Of a stretch of 32,150 bases of DNA, positions 8,434 to 16,971 are shown in pieces. The stretch lies in the NCBI RefSeq assembly GCF_001720585.1, contig NZ_MABH01000230.1:1-32150 (forward strand), written 5' to 3'. The translations under genes were made by a program, and so were the position numbers. The DNA is from Cereibacter johrii (GTDB lineage: Bacteria > Pseudomonadota > Alphaproteobacteria > Rhodobacterales > Rhodobacteraceae). The notes under the pieces were generated by a model, which searched no databases, had not been told where the DNA came from, and worked only from the letters and a program-made list of their open reading frames with translations. How positions within the stretch are numbered: position 1 is the stretch's first letter; each line of letters opens with the position of its first letter.

Positions 8434-8708
8434 GCCCGTTCAGGCGAGGACGGCTTGGTCCTTTCCAGCGTGCGCTCAGGCGAGGGCGCCTAGCCTTCTC
8501 CGGCGTCCGCTCAGGCGGGAACGACCTTGTTTCGTCCGGGGTCCGTTCAGGCGGGGCGGCCTGGTCCTTTCCGGCGTCCGCTCAGGCGAGGGCGGCCCAG
8601 TCTTTTCCAGCGTCCGCTCAGGCGGGAACGGCCCAGTCTCTTCCGGGCCCGTTCAGGCTAGGGCGGCCTTTTCCTTTCCGGGGGTCCGGTCAGGCGAGGG
8701 CGCCGGGC
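8434..8708 (+). repeat. Degenerate tandem repeat, about eight units of 35-36 bp
   Basis: Units begin near 8434, 8470, 8505, 8541, 8576, 8612, 8648 and 8683 (last one partial). Each starts G(T/C)CCG(C/T)TCAGGCG, then a G-rich GAGGGCGGCC part, then a pyrimidine run like CCTTTTCCTTTCCGG. The second half of each unit resembles the right arm and T tract of the tig terminator just upstream. There are no unique spacers, so it is not a CRISPR array. The region between tig and rplI has no credible gene. Confidence 0.85.
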
Positions 8709-8761
8709 CGTCGGAAGACCCGGTGGGGCCTCGGGGATGTGCGCGGCCGATTGGCAACGAA

Positions 8762-8789
8762 AAAAGCCGCGCCCGGAGGCGCGGCTTTT
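8762..8789 (-). terminator. Strong bidirectional rho-independent terminator downstream of rplI
   Basis: A perfect 12-bp stem (AAAAGCCGCGCC / GGCGCGGCTTTT) with a four-base loop lies 21 bases beyond the rplI stop. On the minus strand it ends in six T residues; on the plus strand in TTTT. It ends the rpsF-rpsR-rplI transcript and isolates it from tig. Confidence 0.92.
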
Positions 8790-8809
8790 CCCTGATCGGT
8801 GAAGATCGC

Positions 8810-9379
8810 TCAGTCGTCTTGCGAAGCGGCGCCGATCTCGTCGAAGAGTTCGGCGATCTCGAAGTCGGCCGCGGCTTCCGCCTCGGCGGCGAGCTCCTGG
8901 ATCGACTTGCCCGAAGCCTGCAGTTCGGCTTCTTCGACCGACCGCGCGACGTTCAGCGTGATCTTGACCACGACTTCCGGGTGCAGCGTCACGGTGACGG
9001 TGTGCAGGCCCAGATCCTTGATCGGACGGTCGAGCACGATCTGGCCGCGGCCGACGGTGAAGCCGGCTTCGGTGGCAGCCTCGGCCGCGTCACGGGTGGT
9101 GACCGAGCCGTAGAGCGCACCGGCGTCGGAGGCCGAGCGGATCACGACGAAGCTCTGGCCGTCGAGTTTCTCGGCGACGGCGGCGGCCTCTTTCTTGGTC
9201 TCGAGGTTCTGCGCTTCGAGCTGGGCCTTGCGGGCCTCGAACGACTTGATGTTCGACTCGTTGGCGCGCAGCGCCTTGCCCTGCGGCAGCAGGAAGTTGC
9301 GGGCGTAACCGTCCTTGACGTTCACGACCTCGCCCATCTGGCCGAGCTTGGCCACACGCTGGAGAAGGATGACTTGCAT
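8810..9379 (-). CDS. rplI: 50S ribosomal protein L9
   Basis: L9 binds 23S rRNA with its N-terminal domain and projects from the large subunit near the L1 stalk. The start [21 protein letters not shown] and the following [14 protein letters not shown] are the L9 signature. A long central helix (about 45-75) and a C-terminal domain follow. The length of 189 aa is longer than the E. coli protein (149) because of an acidic Ala/Glu-rich tail, as in other alphaproteobacteria. GAGGAG precedes the ATG. It is the last gene of rpsF-rpsR-rplI, 12 bases after rpsR. Confidence 0.97.
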   Translation of the reverse strand: MQVILLQRVAKLGQMGEVVNVKDGYARNFLLPQGKALRANESNIKSFEARKAQLEAQNLETKKEAAAVAEKLDGQSFVVIRSASDAGALYGSVTTRDAAEAATEAGFTVGRGQIVLDRPIKDLGLHTVTVTLHPEVVVKITLNVARSVEEAELQASGKSIQELAAEAEAAADFEIAELFDEIGAASQDD

Positions 9380-9391
9380 GGGATCAGCTCC

Positions 9392-9619
9392 TCACTTCAC
9401 GGCGTAGGGGAGCAGGGCGAGGAAACGGGCGCGCTTGATGGCGGCCGCGAGTTCACGCTGCTTCTTGGCCGAAACGGCGGTGATGCGCGAGGGCACGATC
9501 TTGCCGCGCTCGGAGATGTAGCGCTGCAGAAGACGGGTGTCCTTGTAGTCGATCGCGGGAGCATTGTCGCCCGAGAAGGGGCAGACCTTGCGGCGACGGA
9601 AGAAGGGTTTGTTGGCCAT
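9392..9619 (-). CDS. rpsR: 30S ribosomal protein S18
   Basis: S18 binds the 30S platform as a heterodimer with S6. The 75-residue protein shows the family pattern: an N-terminal [12 protein letters not shown], then [19 protein letters not shown] and the S18 signature [35 protein letters not shown] stands before the ATG. It lies 20 bases after rpsF and 12 before rplI, so the three genes form one operon. Confidence 0.98.
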   Translation of the reverse strand: MANKPFFRRRKVCPFSGDNAPAIDYKDTRLLQRYISERGKIVPSRITAVSAKKQRELAAAIKRARFLALLPYAVK

Positions 9620-9639
9620 GGGAATTCTCCTCTGCTCGA

Positions 9640-10047
9640 TCAGCGACGGAAGCCGCCACGGTCGCCGCGATCACCGCGGTCGCCCCGGTCGGAACGGTCG
9701 CCCCGGTCGCCGCGCTCACGCTCGTCGCGCTTCTGCATCTGGATCGAGGGGCCTTCGGCATGCTTGTCGACCTTGATGGTCAGCACGCGCATCACGTCGT
9801 CATGAAGCCGCATCAGGCGCTCCATTTCCTGCACGGCGGCCGAGGGGGCATCCGACTTCAGGAAGGCATAGTGGCCCTTGCGGTTCTTGTTGATCTTGTA
9901 GGCCATCGTCTTGACGCCCCAGTATTCGCGGTCGACGACCTTGCCGCCGTTGTCCGCGAGGACCGTGGAGAAATGTTCGATGAGGCCTTCGGCCTGCGCG
10001 TTGGACAGGTCCTGACGCGCGATGAAGACATGCTCGTAGAGAGACAT
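9640..10047 (-). CDS. rpsF: 30S ribosomal protein S6
   Basis: S6 is a platform protein that pairs with S18. The ferredoxin-like domain (1-95) starts [15 protein letters not shown] and includes [18 protein letters not shown] and a C-terminal VLTIKVDKH. After residue 104 comes a charged tail dominated by Arg-Gly-Asp triplets, encoded by a local DNA repeat near 9650-9715. The ATG at 10047 has GGAG at the right distance; the longer upstream frame is not conserved-looking. It is the first gene of rpsF-rpsR-rplI. Bacterial S6:S18 often regulates its own leader, but I cannot identify that motif by eye. Confidence 0.96.
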   Translation of the reverse strand: MSLYEHVFIARQDLSNAQAEGLIEHFSTVLADNGGKVVDREYWGVKTMAYKINKNRKGHYAFLKSDAPSAAVQEMERLMRLHDDVMRVLTIKVDKHAEGPSIQMQKRDERERGDRGDRSDRGDRGDRGDRGGFRR

Positions 10048-10412
10048 GCGGGCTCCAATCTGTCGGGCGCATTTCATAGGTCGGGCCAATCCTTCCGCGG
10101 CCCGTCCACGAGAGTCTGCGCCGGTTCGCATGAGAGCGGAAGGATGGGGCCTTATAGCGGCCCCCGCGCCGGATGCAAGCGCGAAGGCCCCGCGAGGGGC
10201 AGGCCCGGAGGCCAGCCCCGGGCCGCGAGATCAGACGGATTTGCGCACCATCCGGAGGCCCGCGATGTCTTTCCCTTGAAGGCCTTGCCCCTTGCCGCCT
10301 CCGCGCTTCCTCTGAGGGCAGGAGGCGCGTTGTTGCAGAACGTCCGCCAGGAAGGATTCCGAACCGCGCCGGGTTTGCCGGAGGCTCCAGCCCCTGAGCA
10401 GGAGGGAGCATC
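10048..10412. other. 365-bp region upstream of rpsF, no gene assigned
   Basis: The part next to rpsF must hold the promoter and leader of the ribosomal operon. The remainder (about 10160-10400) is GC-rich. A short minus-strand frame ending at about 10231 with GKDIAGLRMVRKSV looks faintly protein-like, but has no supported start. It could be a gene fragment next to the mobile-element scar that follows. Otherwise I see nothing. Confidence 0.35.
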
Positions 10413-10540
10413 ATGAGCAAGACGCCGAACAGGTTTCCCCAGAAGTGCGCGGGCGGGCCGTGCGAGCGCTTCTCGACACCGGGGCCCGGCATCCGTCGCG
10501 CCGGCAGGCGGTGATGTCGATCGCGGCGAAGATGGGCTGG
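10413..10540 (+). pseudogene. Remnant of an IS3-family transposase orfA
   Basis: The ATG at 10413 follows GGAGGGAGC and begins MSKTPNRF, then loses frame. Reading one frame over gives PEVRGRAVRALLDTG and HPSRRQAVMSIAAKMGW, which follow the IS3/IS911 OrfA N-terminus (RFSPEVRERAVRMVLD..., HPS-W-A--SIA-KIGC). One base missing from a T run at about 10432 explains the shift. After about 45 residues the similarity stops, so only the helix-turn-helix start of orfA remains and no orfB is visible. It is a decayed insertion-sequence scar directly before an integrase remnant and tRNA-Cys. The IS family is inferred from motif memory only. Confidence 0.6.
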
Positions 10541-10542
10541 GC

Positions 10543-10725
10543 GTCGAGGCGTTCGACCTCCATGCCTTGCGCTACCGCAGTGTGATGGAGCCCGCATGGA
10601 CAGGCTGCGACGACGACGAGATCATGTCCTGTTCCGGTCCCTCCACAAAGGCGATGGTGCGGAAGGACGCGGGTGAGGCCCGACAGATCATGCGGGCCAG
10701 ACAGGCCCGGGAGAGACGCAGATGA
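10543..10725 (+). pseudogene. 3' remnant of a tyrosine recombinase (phage-type integrase)
   Basis: The frame reads LHALRYRSV, then GCDDDEIMS, GPSTKAMVRKDAGEARQI and MRARQARERRR. This matches the C-terminal catalytic region of tyrosine recombinases, with the H-x-x-R box, the GHS box and the catalytic tyrosine block (usually GHSTKAM...KYAGEARQI). Two key residues are changed: His of GHS is Pro (CCC) and the nucleophilic Tyr is Asp (GAC), each one base from the expected codon. The N-terminal bulk is missing. It lies 89 bp upstream of tRNA-Cys and points toward it, the usual setting of an integrated element. A 25-codon frame (10722-10799) overlaps its stop by ATGA. Confidence 0.55.
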
Positions 10726-10814
10726 ACGGAACGGGCGCAGAACAAAAACGTGATAACCGGAGCGATAACCGCCTTGACGGCGCCAGAGAGAAAACCTAAT
10801 GAAGCCAAGGCTCC

Positions 10815-10888
10815 GGCGGGTTGGCGGAGAGGTTACGCAGCGGATTGCAAATCCGTGAAGACCGGTTCGATTCCGGTACCCGCCTCCA
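10815..10888 (+). tRNA. tRNA-Cys (anticodon GCA)
   Basis: Acceptor arms GGCGGGT (10815-10821) and ACCCGCC (10878-10884) pair over 7 bp, followed by U73, the cysteine discriminator, and an encoded CCA. The anticodon loop TTGCAAA carries GCA. The T-loop TTCGATT is canonical. A tyrosine-recombinase remnant lies just upstream, so this locus may have served as an attachment site. Confidence 0.95.
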
Positions 10889-11330
10889 AGTCTTTCATGA
10901 CATTTTAAGCCGCTAAGCTGTTGGCTCCCTTCCGAGTTCCGGCAGCCCTTCCAGTCCCCCTTTCGGATCCGCGCACTACGCGGTCATCTGCGGGACCGTC
11001 CACCGTCCGGTGCTCGCCGCCTGCTCCTTCGGCTTGCTGCCTCACGCGGCGCGAGAGAGCCTGTCCGTTACGGCGGGCCTCGGGTCGCGTGCCGTCGAAG
11101 TTGACTTTCGGGGAGTCGCGATGTCGGAGGCCGTCCGGCAGTGGGCTCGAGGGAAGGGCCGGGGGCGGCCTTGGCCTTCACGCGGAGGGCGCCGCGTCCC
11201 GTCCTGTCTGATGGCTCAAGTCGCCGTGTCTCAGAGGGATCGGCGCCTGCGCCGTCAGGATCGAGACCGGTGTCTCGCCCGCGCGCTGATCGCCCGGCGG
11301 AACGGCGGCCCGGCCGGGCGGTTGATCCGC
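10889..11330. other. 442-bp intergenic stretch, no gene assigned
   Basis: Frames through this region have unusual composition (many Arg/Pro/Ser) and no recognisable motif. It follows tRNA-Cys and could hold the far end of the lost element or the promoter of the membrane protein at 11331. I found no copy of the tRNA 3' end and no clear terminator. Confidence 0.4.
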
Positions 11331-12062
11331 ATGACCCTGATCGCTGCCCTTCTCGCCGCAGGCCTCGGCCTCATTCACATCTTCATCGGCCGCCTCGGCT
11401 TTCTGGGGCTTCTCCCGCGCAGCATCTGGCTTTCGGCGGCGGGGGGCGTGGCTGTGGCCTATGTCTTCCTGCATATTCTCCCCGAGCTGGGCGCCCATCA
11501 GGTCACCTTTTCCCGTGCGCTGGGGCTCGGGGCTCAGGCGGCCGAGACCTGGGTCTTCCTCGTGGGTCTCGCCGGGCTCACCACCTTCTACGGGCTCGAG
11601 AGGCTCGCCAAGGCCTCGCGCAAGCGCTCTCAGGCGGCGGGGCAACAGGATGCGGTCGAGGCGCGTCTCTTCTGGGTCCATCTCGGCTCCTTCGCGGTCT
11701 ACAACCTGCTGATCGGCTACCTGCTCGTCCACCGCGAGGAGCCGGGCCTTGCGTCGCTTCTGCTCTATGCGGCCGCCATGGCCATGCATTTCGTGACCAG
11801 CGACTTCGGCCTGCGCGACGATCACAAGCACCGCTACGACCGGACCGGCCGCTGGATCATGGCGGCAGCCGTGGTGGCGGGCTGGGCGCTCGGCGCGGTG
11901 ACGCGCCTGCCCGAGCTGATGACGGGCCTCCTCTTCGCCTTTCTTGCCGGCGGCATCGTGCTGAACGTGCTGAAGGAGGAACTGCCCGAGGATCGGCAGA
12001 GCCGCTTCTGGCCCTTCTTCGGCGGGGCCGCGGGCTATGCGCTGGTTCTCGTCGCGATCTGA
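11331..12062 (+). CDS. Multi-pass integral membrane protein of unknown function
   Basis: This 243-residue protein has about eight hydrophobic segments from residue 1 to the end, separated by short charged loops. Some features weakly recall ZIP-type metal transporters: FLHILPELGAH in the second helix region (H-x-x-x-E spacing), and HFVTSDFGLRDDHKHRYD with several His/Asp residues. The similarity is too thin to name a substrate. The ATG at 11331 is chosen because the first membrane helix begins there; upstream codons are Arg-rich and look non-coding, and the ribosome binding site is weak. It is convergent with nhaC, with a 264-bp gap between the stops. Confidence 0.75.
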   Translation: MTLIAALLAAGLGLIHIFIGRLGFLGLLPRSIWLSAAGGVAVAYVFLHILPELGAHQVTFSRALGLGAQAAETWVFLVGLAGLTTFYGLERLAKASRKRSQAAGQQDAVEARLFWVHLGSFAVYNLLIGYLLVHREEPGLASLLLYAAAMAMHFVTSDFGLRDDHKHRYDRTGRWIMAAAVVAGWALGAVTRLPELMTGLLFAFLAGGIVLNVLKEELPEDRQSRFWPFFGGAAGYALVLVAI

Positions 12063-12326
12063 TGGGCGGAGCTTCGGGTCATCCTCGCGGCCCAAGTCGG
12101 AGTGGCAGGTAACGCAGCCCACTGCTTCGACAGCCGGGGTGCGAGCGGCGGGAAGGCCGGCCCGAGGATCGGGCCACGGCGCGCGGTTGTGCCGGAAGCC
12201 GGCGGCGCCCTGACCGTCGTTCCCGCCGGACCACTGGCCTCTCCTGAGCAGGCAATCTTACCCCGGGCGGCGCGCAGGCTCGCGCGCCGGACCGCCCGGG
12301 AGGCGGCCCGCACCTCATGGCGGCCG

Positions 12327-13817
12327 TCACGCGCCGCTGTCCGACAGCGCATGATCCTCCAGATCCATCACATCCTCGTCCGTCTTCTCCCAGCCGGCCC
12401 GCTCGTCTTCCGTCGCCCGCGGCGAGAAGAGGCCGGTGAAGGCGTAGAAGATCCCGATCAGGGGCGCCGTCCAACAGGCGAAGGCGAGGGGGATATAGAG
12501 GAGGTTCTGGATGTTGCCCGACATGATCCCGAGCCCCAGCGCCGAGATCACGAAGGCGCCGCCCGCGTTCCACGGGATCAGCGGGCTCATCAGGGTGCCG
12601 CCTTCCTCGACGGCGCGGCTGAGGTTCAGCGTCGAATAGCCCATCCCGCGGTAGAGCGGCGAATACATCCGCCCCGGCAGCGCGATGGAGATATAGGGGT
12701 CGCCCGCGACCATGTTCGTGGCGAAGGCGGTGGCGATGGCCGAGCTCTGGACGGCGGCGAAGGTCTTCACCCGCGAGATGATCGCGGTGATGATCGCCTC
12801 AAGGCAGCCCGTGCGCTCCAATGCGCCGCCGAAGCCGAGCGCGATCAGCATGAGCGAGATCGTCCACATCATCGACTGGATCCCGCCCGAGTTCAGCAGC
12901 GTGTCGATTTCGGCCACGCCGGTCTCGATGGCATAGCCCGACTGCGCATAGGTGAAGACCTCGTGGAGGCCTGCGCCCTGAAGGAAGATGGCGATCAGTG
13001 CCCCGACCACCACGCCCGCGAAGAGGGACGGCAGGGGCGGCTGGCGCATCAGCGCGAGCACGATGACGACGAGGGCGGGCAGGAGCGGGATCAGGCCGAG
13101 CTCGAACCGCGCGTCGAGTTCCCGTGTGATCCGCTCGATGGCGCCGAAGGACGCCTCCTGCGGCTCGATCAGCGCGTAGCCCGCGACCAGATAGGCCACG
13201 AGGGCGATCAGCATCGCCGGCACCGTCGTGGGCAGCATGTTGCGGATATGGTCGAAGATGTTCACGCCGGTCACGGCAGGCGCGAGGTTCGTCGTGTCCG
13301 ACAGGGGCGAGATCTTGTCGCCGAAGAAGGCGCCCGAGACGACGGCGCCGGCCGTCCAGTAGGGCGGGATCCCGAAGCCCGCCCCGATCCCCATCAGCGC
13401 GAGGCCCACGGTGCCGACCGTCCCCCAGCTGGTGCCGAGCGAGAGCGAGACGACCGAGCAGAGGATCATGGCGGCCGCGAGGAAGATCGAGGGATTGAGC
13501 AGCGTGAGCCCGTAGTAGATCAGCGTGGGCACCGTGCCCGAGGCGATCCAGACGCCGATGATCATCCCCACCACGATCAGCACGGAAAGCGACGGCATCG
13601 AGACATGGATGACGTGGAAGACGCCCTCACGGATGTCGAGCCACTTCTGCCCGCGGAGCACCCCCACGAGCCCCGTGATCGCGAGCCCGATCACCAGCGG
13701 GATGTGCGGGGTGAAGTCTCCGAAATAGAAGAGCTGAAGGGCGAGAAGAGCGAGCGTCAGAACCACTGGCACGAGGGCAAGCGGCAGGGACGGGGGGGCG
13801 AGCCTCGGCTGTTCCAT
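12327..13817 (-). CDS. nhaC: Na+/H+ antiporter of the NhaC family
   Basis: NhaC-type antiporters exchange Na+ for protons at the inner membrane; relatives may also exchange organic acids such as malate and lactate. The 496-residue protein has about 11-12 membrane helices. Family blocks include SLSLGTSWGTVGTVG, GAFFGDKISPLSDTTNLAP (the GDK-S-PLSDTTN motif), MVAGDPYISIALPGRMY and GGTLMSPLIPWNAGG. The C-terminus is a short acidic cytoplasmic tail. GAGG precedes the ATG. It is monocistronic, in a region without functionally linked neighbours. Confidence 0.92.
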   Translation of the reverse strand: MEQPRLAPPSLPLALVPVVLTLALLALQLFYFGDFTPHIPLVIGLAITGLVGVLRGQKWLDIREGVFHVIHVSMPSLSVLIVVGMIIGVWIASGTVPTLIYYGLTLLNPSIFLAAAMILCSVVSLSLGTSWGTVGTVGLALMGIGAGFGIPPYWTAGAVVSGAFFGDKISPLSDTTNLAPAVTGVNIFDHIRNMLPTTVPAMLIALVAYLVAGYALIEPQEASFGAIERITRELDARFELGLIPLLPALVVIVLALMRQPPLPSLFAGVVVGALIAIFLQGAGLHEVFTYAQSGYAIETGVAEIDTLLNSGGIQSMMWTISLMLIALGFGGALERTGCLEAIITAIISRVKTFAAVQSSAIATAFATNMVAGDPYISIALPGRMYSPLYRGMGYSTLNLSRAVEEGGTLMSPLIPWNAGGAFVISALGLGIMSGNIQNLLYIPLAFACWTAPLIGIFYAFTGLFSPRATEDERAGWEKTDEDVMDLEDHALSDSGA

Positions 13818-14392
13818 GTCTGCCTCACAATTGGGTGTTGGACAGGGAAAGCACCGGAACCGGCCTTCCGGTTCCGAAATCGGCCGATCCGGCCATCTGT
13901 GGGGCCGGTGACGGTGTCGAAAGGCTCAGGCAATCGCGGGGGCAGCGGGGGTGCCGGTGCTGCGCGGGCTTCGGGGACGCAGCGTATCATGCCGCTCAAT
14001 GGATTCTGCGCGGCGCTTGGGTGCTGGAGCGGTCCGCCCGGTTTCGGGGAGGCCCTGATGCACGTCACCTTGCGCCAGTGCGGTAGCGAGGGAGGGCCCG
14101 TTCCCTGCGGGTGAATGCCTTTGTCGAGCCGCCGGCTTCCCGACCCGGGGTCAGGAGGAGCTGGGCAGGCGCATGGGTCAAATGGGGGCGACGCGCCATC
14201 TGCCGGTGCTCCGGCCGCACGCAGACTGGCGGAAGTCCTGCCCGGTCGCCCGTGCCCCTTCGTCTGCGGCCTGCGGAGATGTCGGGCAAGGCTCAGAAGA
14301 AGCCGTAGGTAGGGCTCGAGCGGCCGCCACACCTGCCGCCGGTTCGACCCATGCGAGGAGGGGGCGGAGCGCGTGGCCCCGCCCGCCGCGTG
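13818..14392. other. 575-bp intergenic region between nhaC and metQ
   Basis: No frame here has coherent codon use or a known motif. The part near 14360-14385 can fold into a short GC-rich hairpin (GGGCGG / CCGCCC), which might end the metNIQ transcript but lacks a T tract. The nhaC end should contain its promoter. Confidence 0.4.
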
Positions 14393-15169
14393 TCACCAGG
14401 AGGTGATGACGGACCCCTGATATTTCTCGTCGATGAAGGCCTTCAGCTCGGGCGAGTGATAGGCCTCGACCAGCGTCTTGACCCAGGGCTGCTCCTGATC
14501 GCCGTCCCGCACCACGATGATGTTGACGTAGGGGCTGTCGGCCTTCTCGGTCGCAATCGCGTCGGTCTTGGGGTTCAGCCCCGAAGCCAGCGCGTAGTTG
14601 GTGTTGATGAGCGCCGCGTCGAGATCGGCCAGCGAGCGCGGAAGCTGCGCCGCATCGAGCTCCTGGAACTTGATGCCCTTCGGGTTCTCCGTCACGTCGA
14701 GAACGGTGGGCGTGAGGCCCGTGCCCTCTGCCAGCTTGATCTGACCCAGATCCTGCAGCACGAGAAGCGCGCGTCCGCCGTTGGTGGGATCGTTCGGGAT
14801 GCCGACCTGAGCGCCCTCGGGCAGGTCGTCGAGGCTCTCGATCTTCGAGGAATAGAGCCCCATCGGCGTGGTGATCGTGGTCGCGACCGGCACCAGATCG
14901 AAGCCGCGGTCCTTCACCTGATTGTCGAGATAGGGCTGGTGCTGGAAGGAGTTGGCCTGGATGTCGCCATCGGCCAGCGCCTGGTTCGGCACCACATAAT
15001 CCGAGAATTCGATCACGTCGATCTCGAGCCCCTTCGGGGCTGCGATCTTGGCGACCTCTTCCATGATCTCGGCGTGTTCGCCCGGCGAGACACCGACCTT
15101 GATCTCTTCGGCGAGGGCGCCGCCGGCGATCAGGGCGAGCGCGGAGGCGAGGGTGGTCATGCGCAGCAT
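14393..15169 (-). CDS. metQ: Methionine ABC transporter, substrate-binding protein MetQ
   Basis: MetQ captures D/L-methionine in the periplasm and delivers it to MetI/MetN. The 258-residue protein starts with a signal peptide (about 1-20, ending GGALA). Unlike E. coli MetQ there is no lipobox cysteine, so it is probably soluble or held by an uncleaved anchor. NlpA-family blocks are seen: IKVGVSPGEHAEI, LADGDIQANSFQHQPYLD, GIPNDPTNGGRALL, and ALINTNYALASGL near the binding cleft. AGGAACC precedes the ATG. It is the last gene of metN-metI-metQ, 28 bases after metI. Confidence 0.95.
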   Translation of the reverse strand: MLRMTTLASALALIAGGALAEEIKVGVSPGEHAEIMEEVAKIAAPKGLEIDVIEFSDYVVPNQALADGDIQANSFQHQPYLDNQVKDRGFDLVPVATTITTPMGLYSSKIESLDDLPEGAQVGIPNDPTNGGRALLVLQDLGQIKLAEGTGLTPTVLDVTENPKGIKFQELDAAQLPRSLADLDAALINTNYALASGLNPKTDAIATEKADSPYVNIIVVRDGDQEQPWVKTLVEAYHSPELKAFIDEKYQGSVITSW

Positions 15170-15197
15170 GAGAGGTTCCTTCTGTGGGAGGCAGACA

Positions 15198-15872
15198 TCA
15201 GCGGCCGCGGTTGCGCGGCGCGCGCCGGTCGACGGCGCGGGCGATGCCCTCGCCGACCGATTGGACGAGTTGGACGAGCACGATGAGGATCACCACCACC
15301 GCAGCCATGACCTCGGGCATGAACCGCTGGTAGCCGTAGCGGATGCCGAGATCGCCCAGGCCCTCGCCGCCGACCGCACCCACCATGGCCGAATAGCCGA
15401 TGAGGCTGACCAGTGCGAGCGTGAGCCCGAGCGCGATCCCGGGCAGCGCCTCGGGGATCAGCACCTTGCGGATGATCTGGAAGGGCGTGGCCCCCATGGC
15501 GCGGGCGGCCTCGATCAGCCCGCTGTCGACCTCGCGGATCGCATTTTCGACCAGTCGGGCGATGAAGGGGATGGCCGCCACCGTCAGCGGCACGATCGCG
15601 GCCGTGGTGCCGATCGAGGTGCCGGCAAGCGCGCGGGTGAAGGGGATGATCGCCACGACGAGGATGATGAAGGGCACCGAGCGCGTCGCGTTGACCACGA
15701 GCCCCAGCACCTTGTTCACGAGCGGCGCAGAGAGAAGCTCGCCCCGCTGCGAGGTGGCGAGGAAGACGCCCAGGGGCAGGCCGAAGGCGGTACCGAGCAC
15801 ACCCGACACGGCGACCATGTAGAGCGTCTGAAGCGTGGCCTCGAGGAGGAGGGGGGTCAGGTTAGCCCACAT
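15198..15872 (-). CDS. metI: Methionine ABC transporter, permease MetI
   Basis: This is the inner-membrane permease of the methionine importer, working as a dimer. It has 224 aa with five predicted helices and the coupling-loop EAA motif [22 protein letters not shown], the contact to MetN, starting near residue 118. Its start overlaps the end of metN by 11 bases, indicating translational coupling, and metQ follows 28 bases later. The length and hydrophobicity pattern are normal for the family. Confidence 0.95.
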   Translation of the reverse strand: MWANLTPLLLEATLQTLYMVAVSGVLGTAFGLPLGVFLATSQRGELLSAPLVNKVLGLVVNATRSVPFIILVVAIIPFTRALAGTSIGTTAAIVPLTVAAIPFIARLVENAIREVDSGLIEAARAMGATPFQIIRKVLIPEALPGIALGLTLALVSLIGYSAMVGAVGGEGLGDLGIRYGYQRFMPEVMAAVVVILIVLVQLVQSVGEGIARAVDRRAPRNRGR

Positions 15873-16923
15873 AGCCCAGCACCTCCGTCAGCAGCTGATG
15901 GCGTTCGAGATAGGCGCGCGCCTCGGCCCCGCGCCCGGTCTCGACCGAGACGAGCAGATTTCCGAACGGATGGGGGCCGATCTCCTCGATGGCGCCCGCG
16001 AGGATATTGACCGCGATCCCGAGCTCGCCGGTCAGGCGTGCCAGCATCGGATCGGTGGCATGGCGGCCGGCGAAGGTGATGCGGATGACCTCCTGCGACG
16101 GACCCTCGGGCGGGGCAGGACGCAGGCGGCTGGCCACGAAGGCGGGGAGCGTCACGCCGGTCACGCCCGACAGGAAGGAGCGGGTCGTCGGATGCTGCGG
16201 GCGCACGAAGATGTCATAGGTGGGACCGGCCTCGACGATGCGTCCGCCGTCGATCACCGCCATGTGGGTCGCGATGTCGCGCAAGACGCCCATCTCGTGG
16301 GTGATGAGCAGGATCGTGAGGCCGAGGTCGCGGTTGATGTCGGCGAGAAGGCGCAGCACCGTCTGCGTCGTCTCGGGATCCAGCGCCGAGGTGGCTTCGT
16401 CCGACAGGAGCACCTTGGGTCCGGTGGCAAGGGCCCGCGCGATGCCCACGCGCTGCTTCTGCCCGCCCGAAAGCTCGGCAGGGTAGCGGTCGGCCAGAGC
16501 TTCGAGACCGACCCGCGCGATCAGATCGGCCACGCGGGGCCGGATCTCGGAGGCGGGACGGCCCGCGATCTCGAGGGGCAGCGCCACATTGCCGAAGACG
16601 GTGCGCGAGGCGAGCAGGTTGAAATGCTGGAAGATCATGCCGACCTCGCGGCGGATCTCGCGCAGCTCGGCGCCGTCCGCCGCCCCCACGTCGCGCCCGC
16701 CCACCAGCACCCGGCCGCCGGTCGGGCGTTCGAGCCCGTTGACCATGCGCAGGAGTGTCGACTTGCCCGCGCCGGAGCGGCCGATGATGCCGGTGATCGC
16801 GCCGGGCTCGACCGTCAGCGTGCAATCGGACAGCGCCATGACCGGCGCGCCACCCTTCTGCGCGAAGGACTTCTCCACCCGGTCGAAGGTGATCGCCGCC
16901 CCGGTTGCCTGTTCGTCTCGCAT
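15862..16923 (-). CDS. metN: Methionine ABC transporter, ATPase MetN
   Basis: MetN powers methionine import. Walker [10 protein letters not shown] lies at about residues 46-54, the ABC signature LSGGQKQR and Walker [12 protein letters not shown] follow, then the H-loop ITHEMGVL. The last ~95 residues form the NIL (ACT-like) domain that senses intracellular methionine and inhibits transport. The length of 353 aa is normal. The ATG at 16923 is chosen because the upstream extension is Arg-rich and unlike the family; the ribosome binding site is not obvious. It is the first gene of metN-metI-metQ, and a 13-bp palindrome lies 36 bases upstream. Confidence 0.95.
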   Translation of the reverse strand: MRDEQATGAAITFDRVEKSFAQKGGAPVMALSDCTLTVEPGAITGIIGRSGAGKSTLLRMVNGLERPTGGRVLVGGRDVGAADGAELREIRREVGMIFQHFNLLASRTVFGNVALPLEIAGRPASEIRPRVADLIARVGLEALADRYPAELSGGQKQRVGIARALATGPKVLLSDEATSALDPETTQTVLRLLADINRDLGLTILLITHEMGVLRDIATHMAVIDGGRIVEAGPTYDIFVRPQHPTTRSFLSGVTGVTLPAFVASRLRPAPPEGPSQEVIRITFAGRHATDPMLARLTGELGIAVNILAGAIEEIGPHPFGNLLVSVETGRGAEARAYLERHQLLTEVLGYVG

Positions 16924-16958
16924 TCGGGATGCCCGCTGCCTCAAACTCGTCCGGGGAC

Positions 16959-16971
16959 GATAAAACTTATC
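16959..16971. promoter_or_regulatory. Palindrome GATAA-AAC-TTATC upstream of metN, candidate operator
   Basis: The 5-bp arms are perfect around a 3-base centre. The A/T-rich site stands out in this GC-rich genome and lies 36 bases before the metN start, where a repressor would block transcription. Rhodobacteria control methionine genes with riboswitches and ArsR-type regulators; the actual protein is not known here. I do not recognise a SAM riboswitch fold around it. Confidence 0.4.

Noticed and set aside
8434-8708. Possible CRISPR array
   Set aside because: The units are contiguous and degenerate, there are no unique spacers and no cas genes nearby.
8385-8795. 136-codon frame through the repeat array
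   Set aside because: It is a low-complexity translation of the repeats and of a terminator; no start signal or family.
10572-10808. 78-residue minus-strand frame with hydrophobic segment
   Set aside because: It is antisense to the integrase remnant, whose plus-strand translation matches a known catalytic region.
12102-14114. 670-codon open frame opposite nhaC
   Set aside because: It is a shadow of the NhaC gene, rich in Arg/Asp/His, and has no ribosome binding site.
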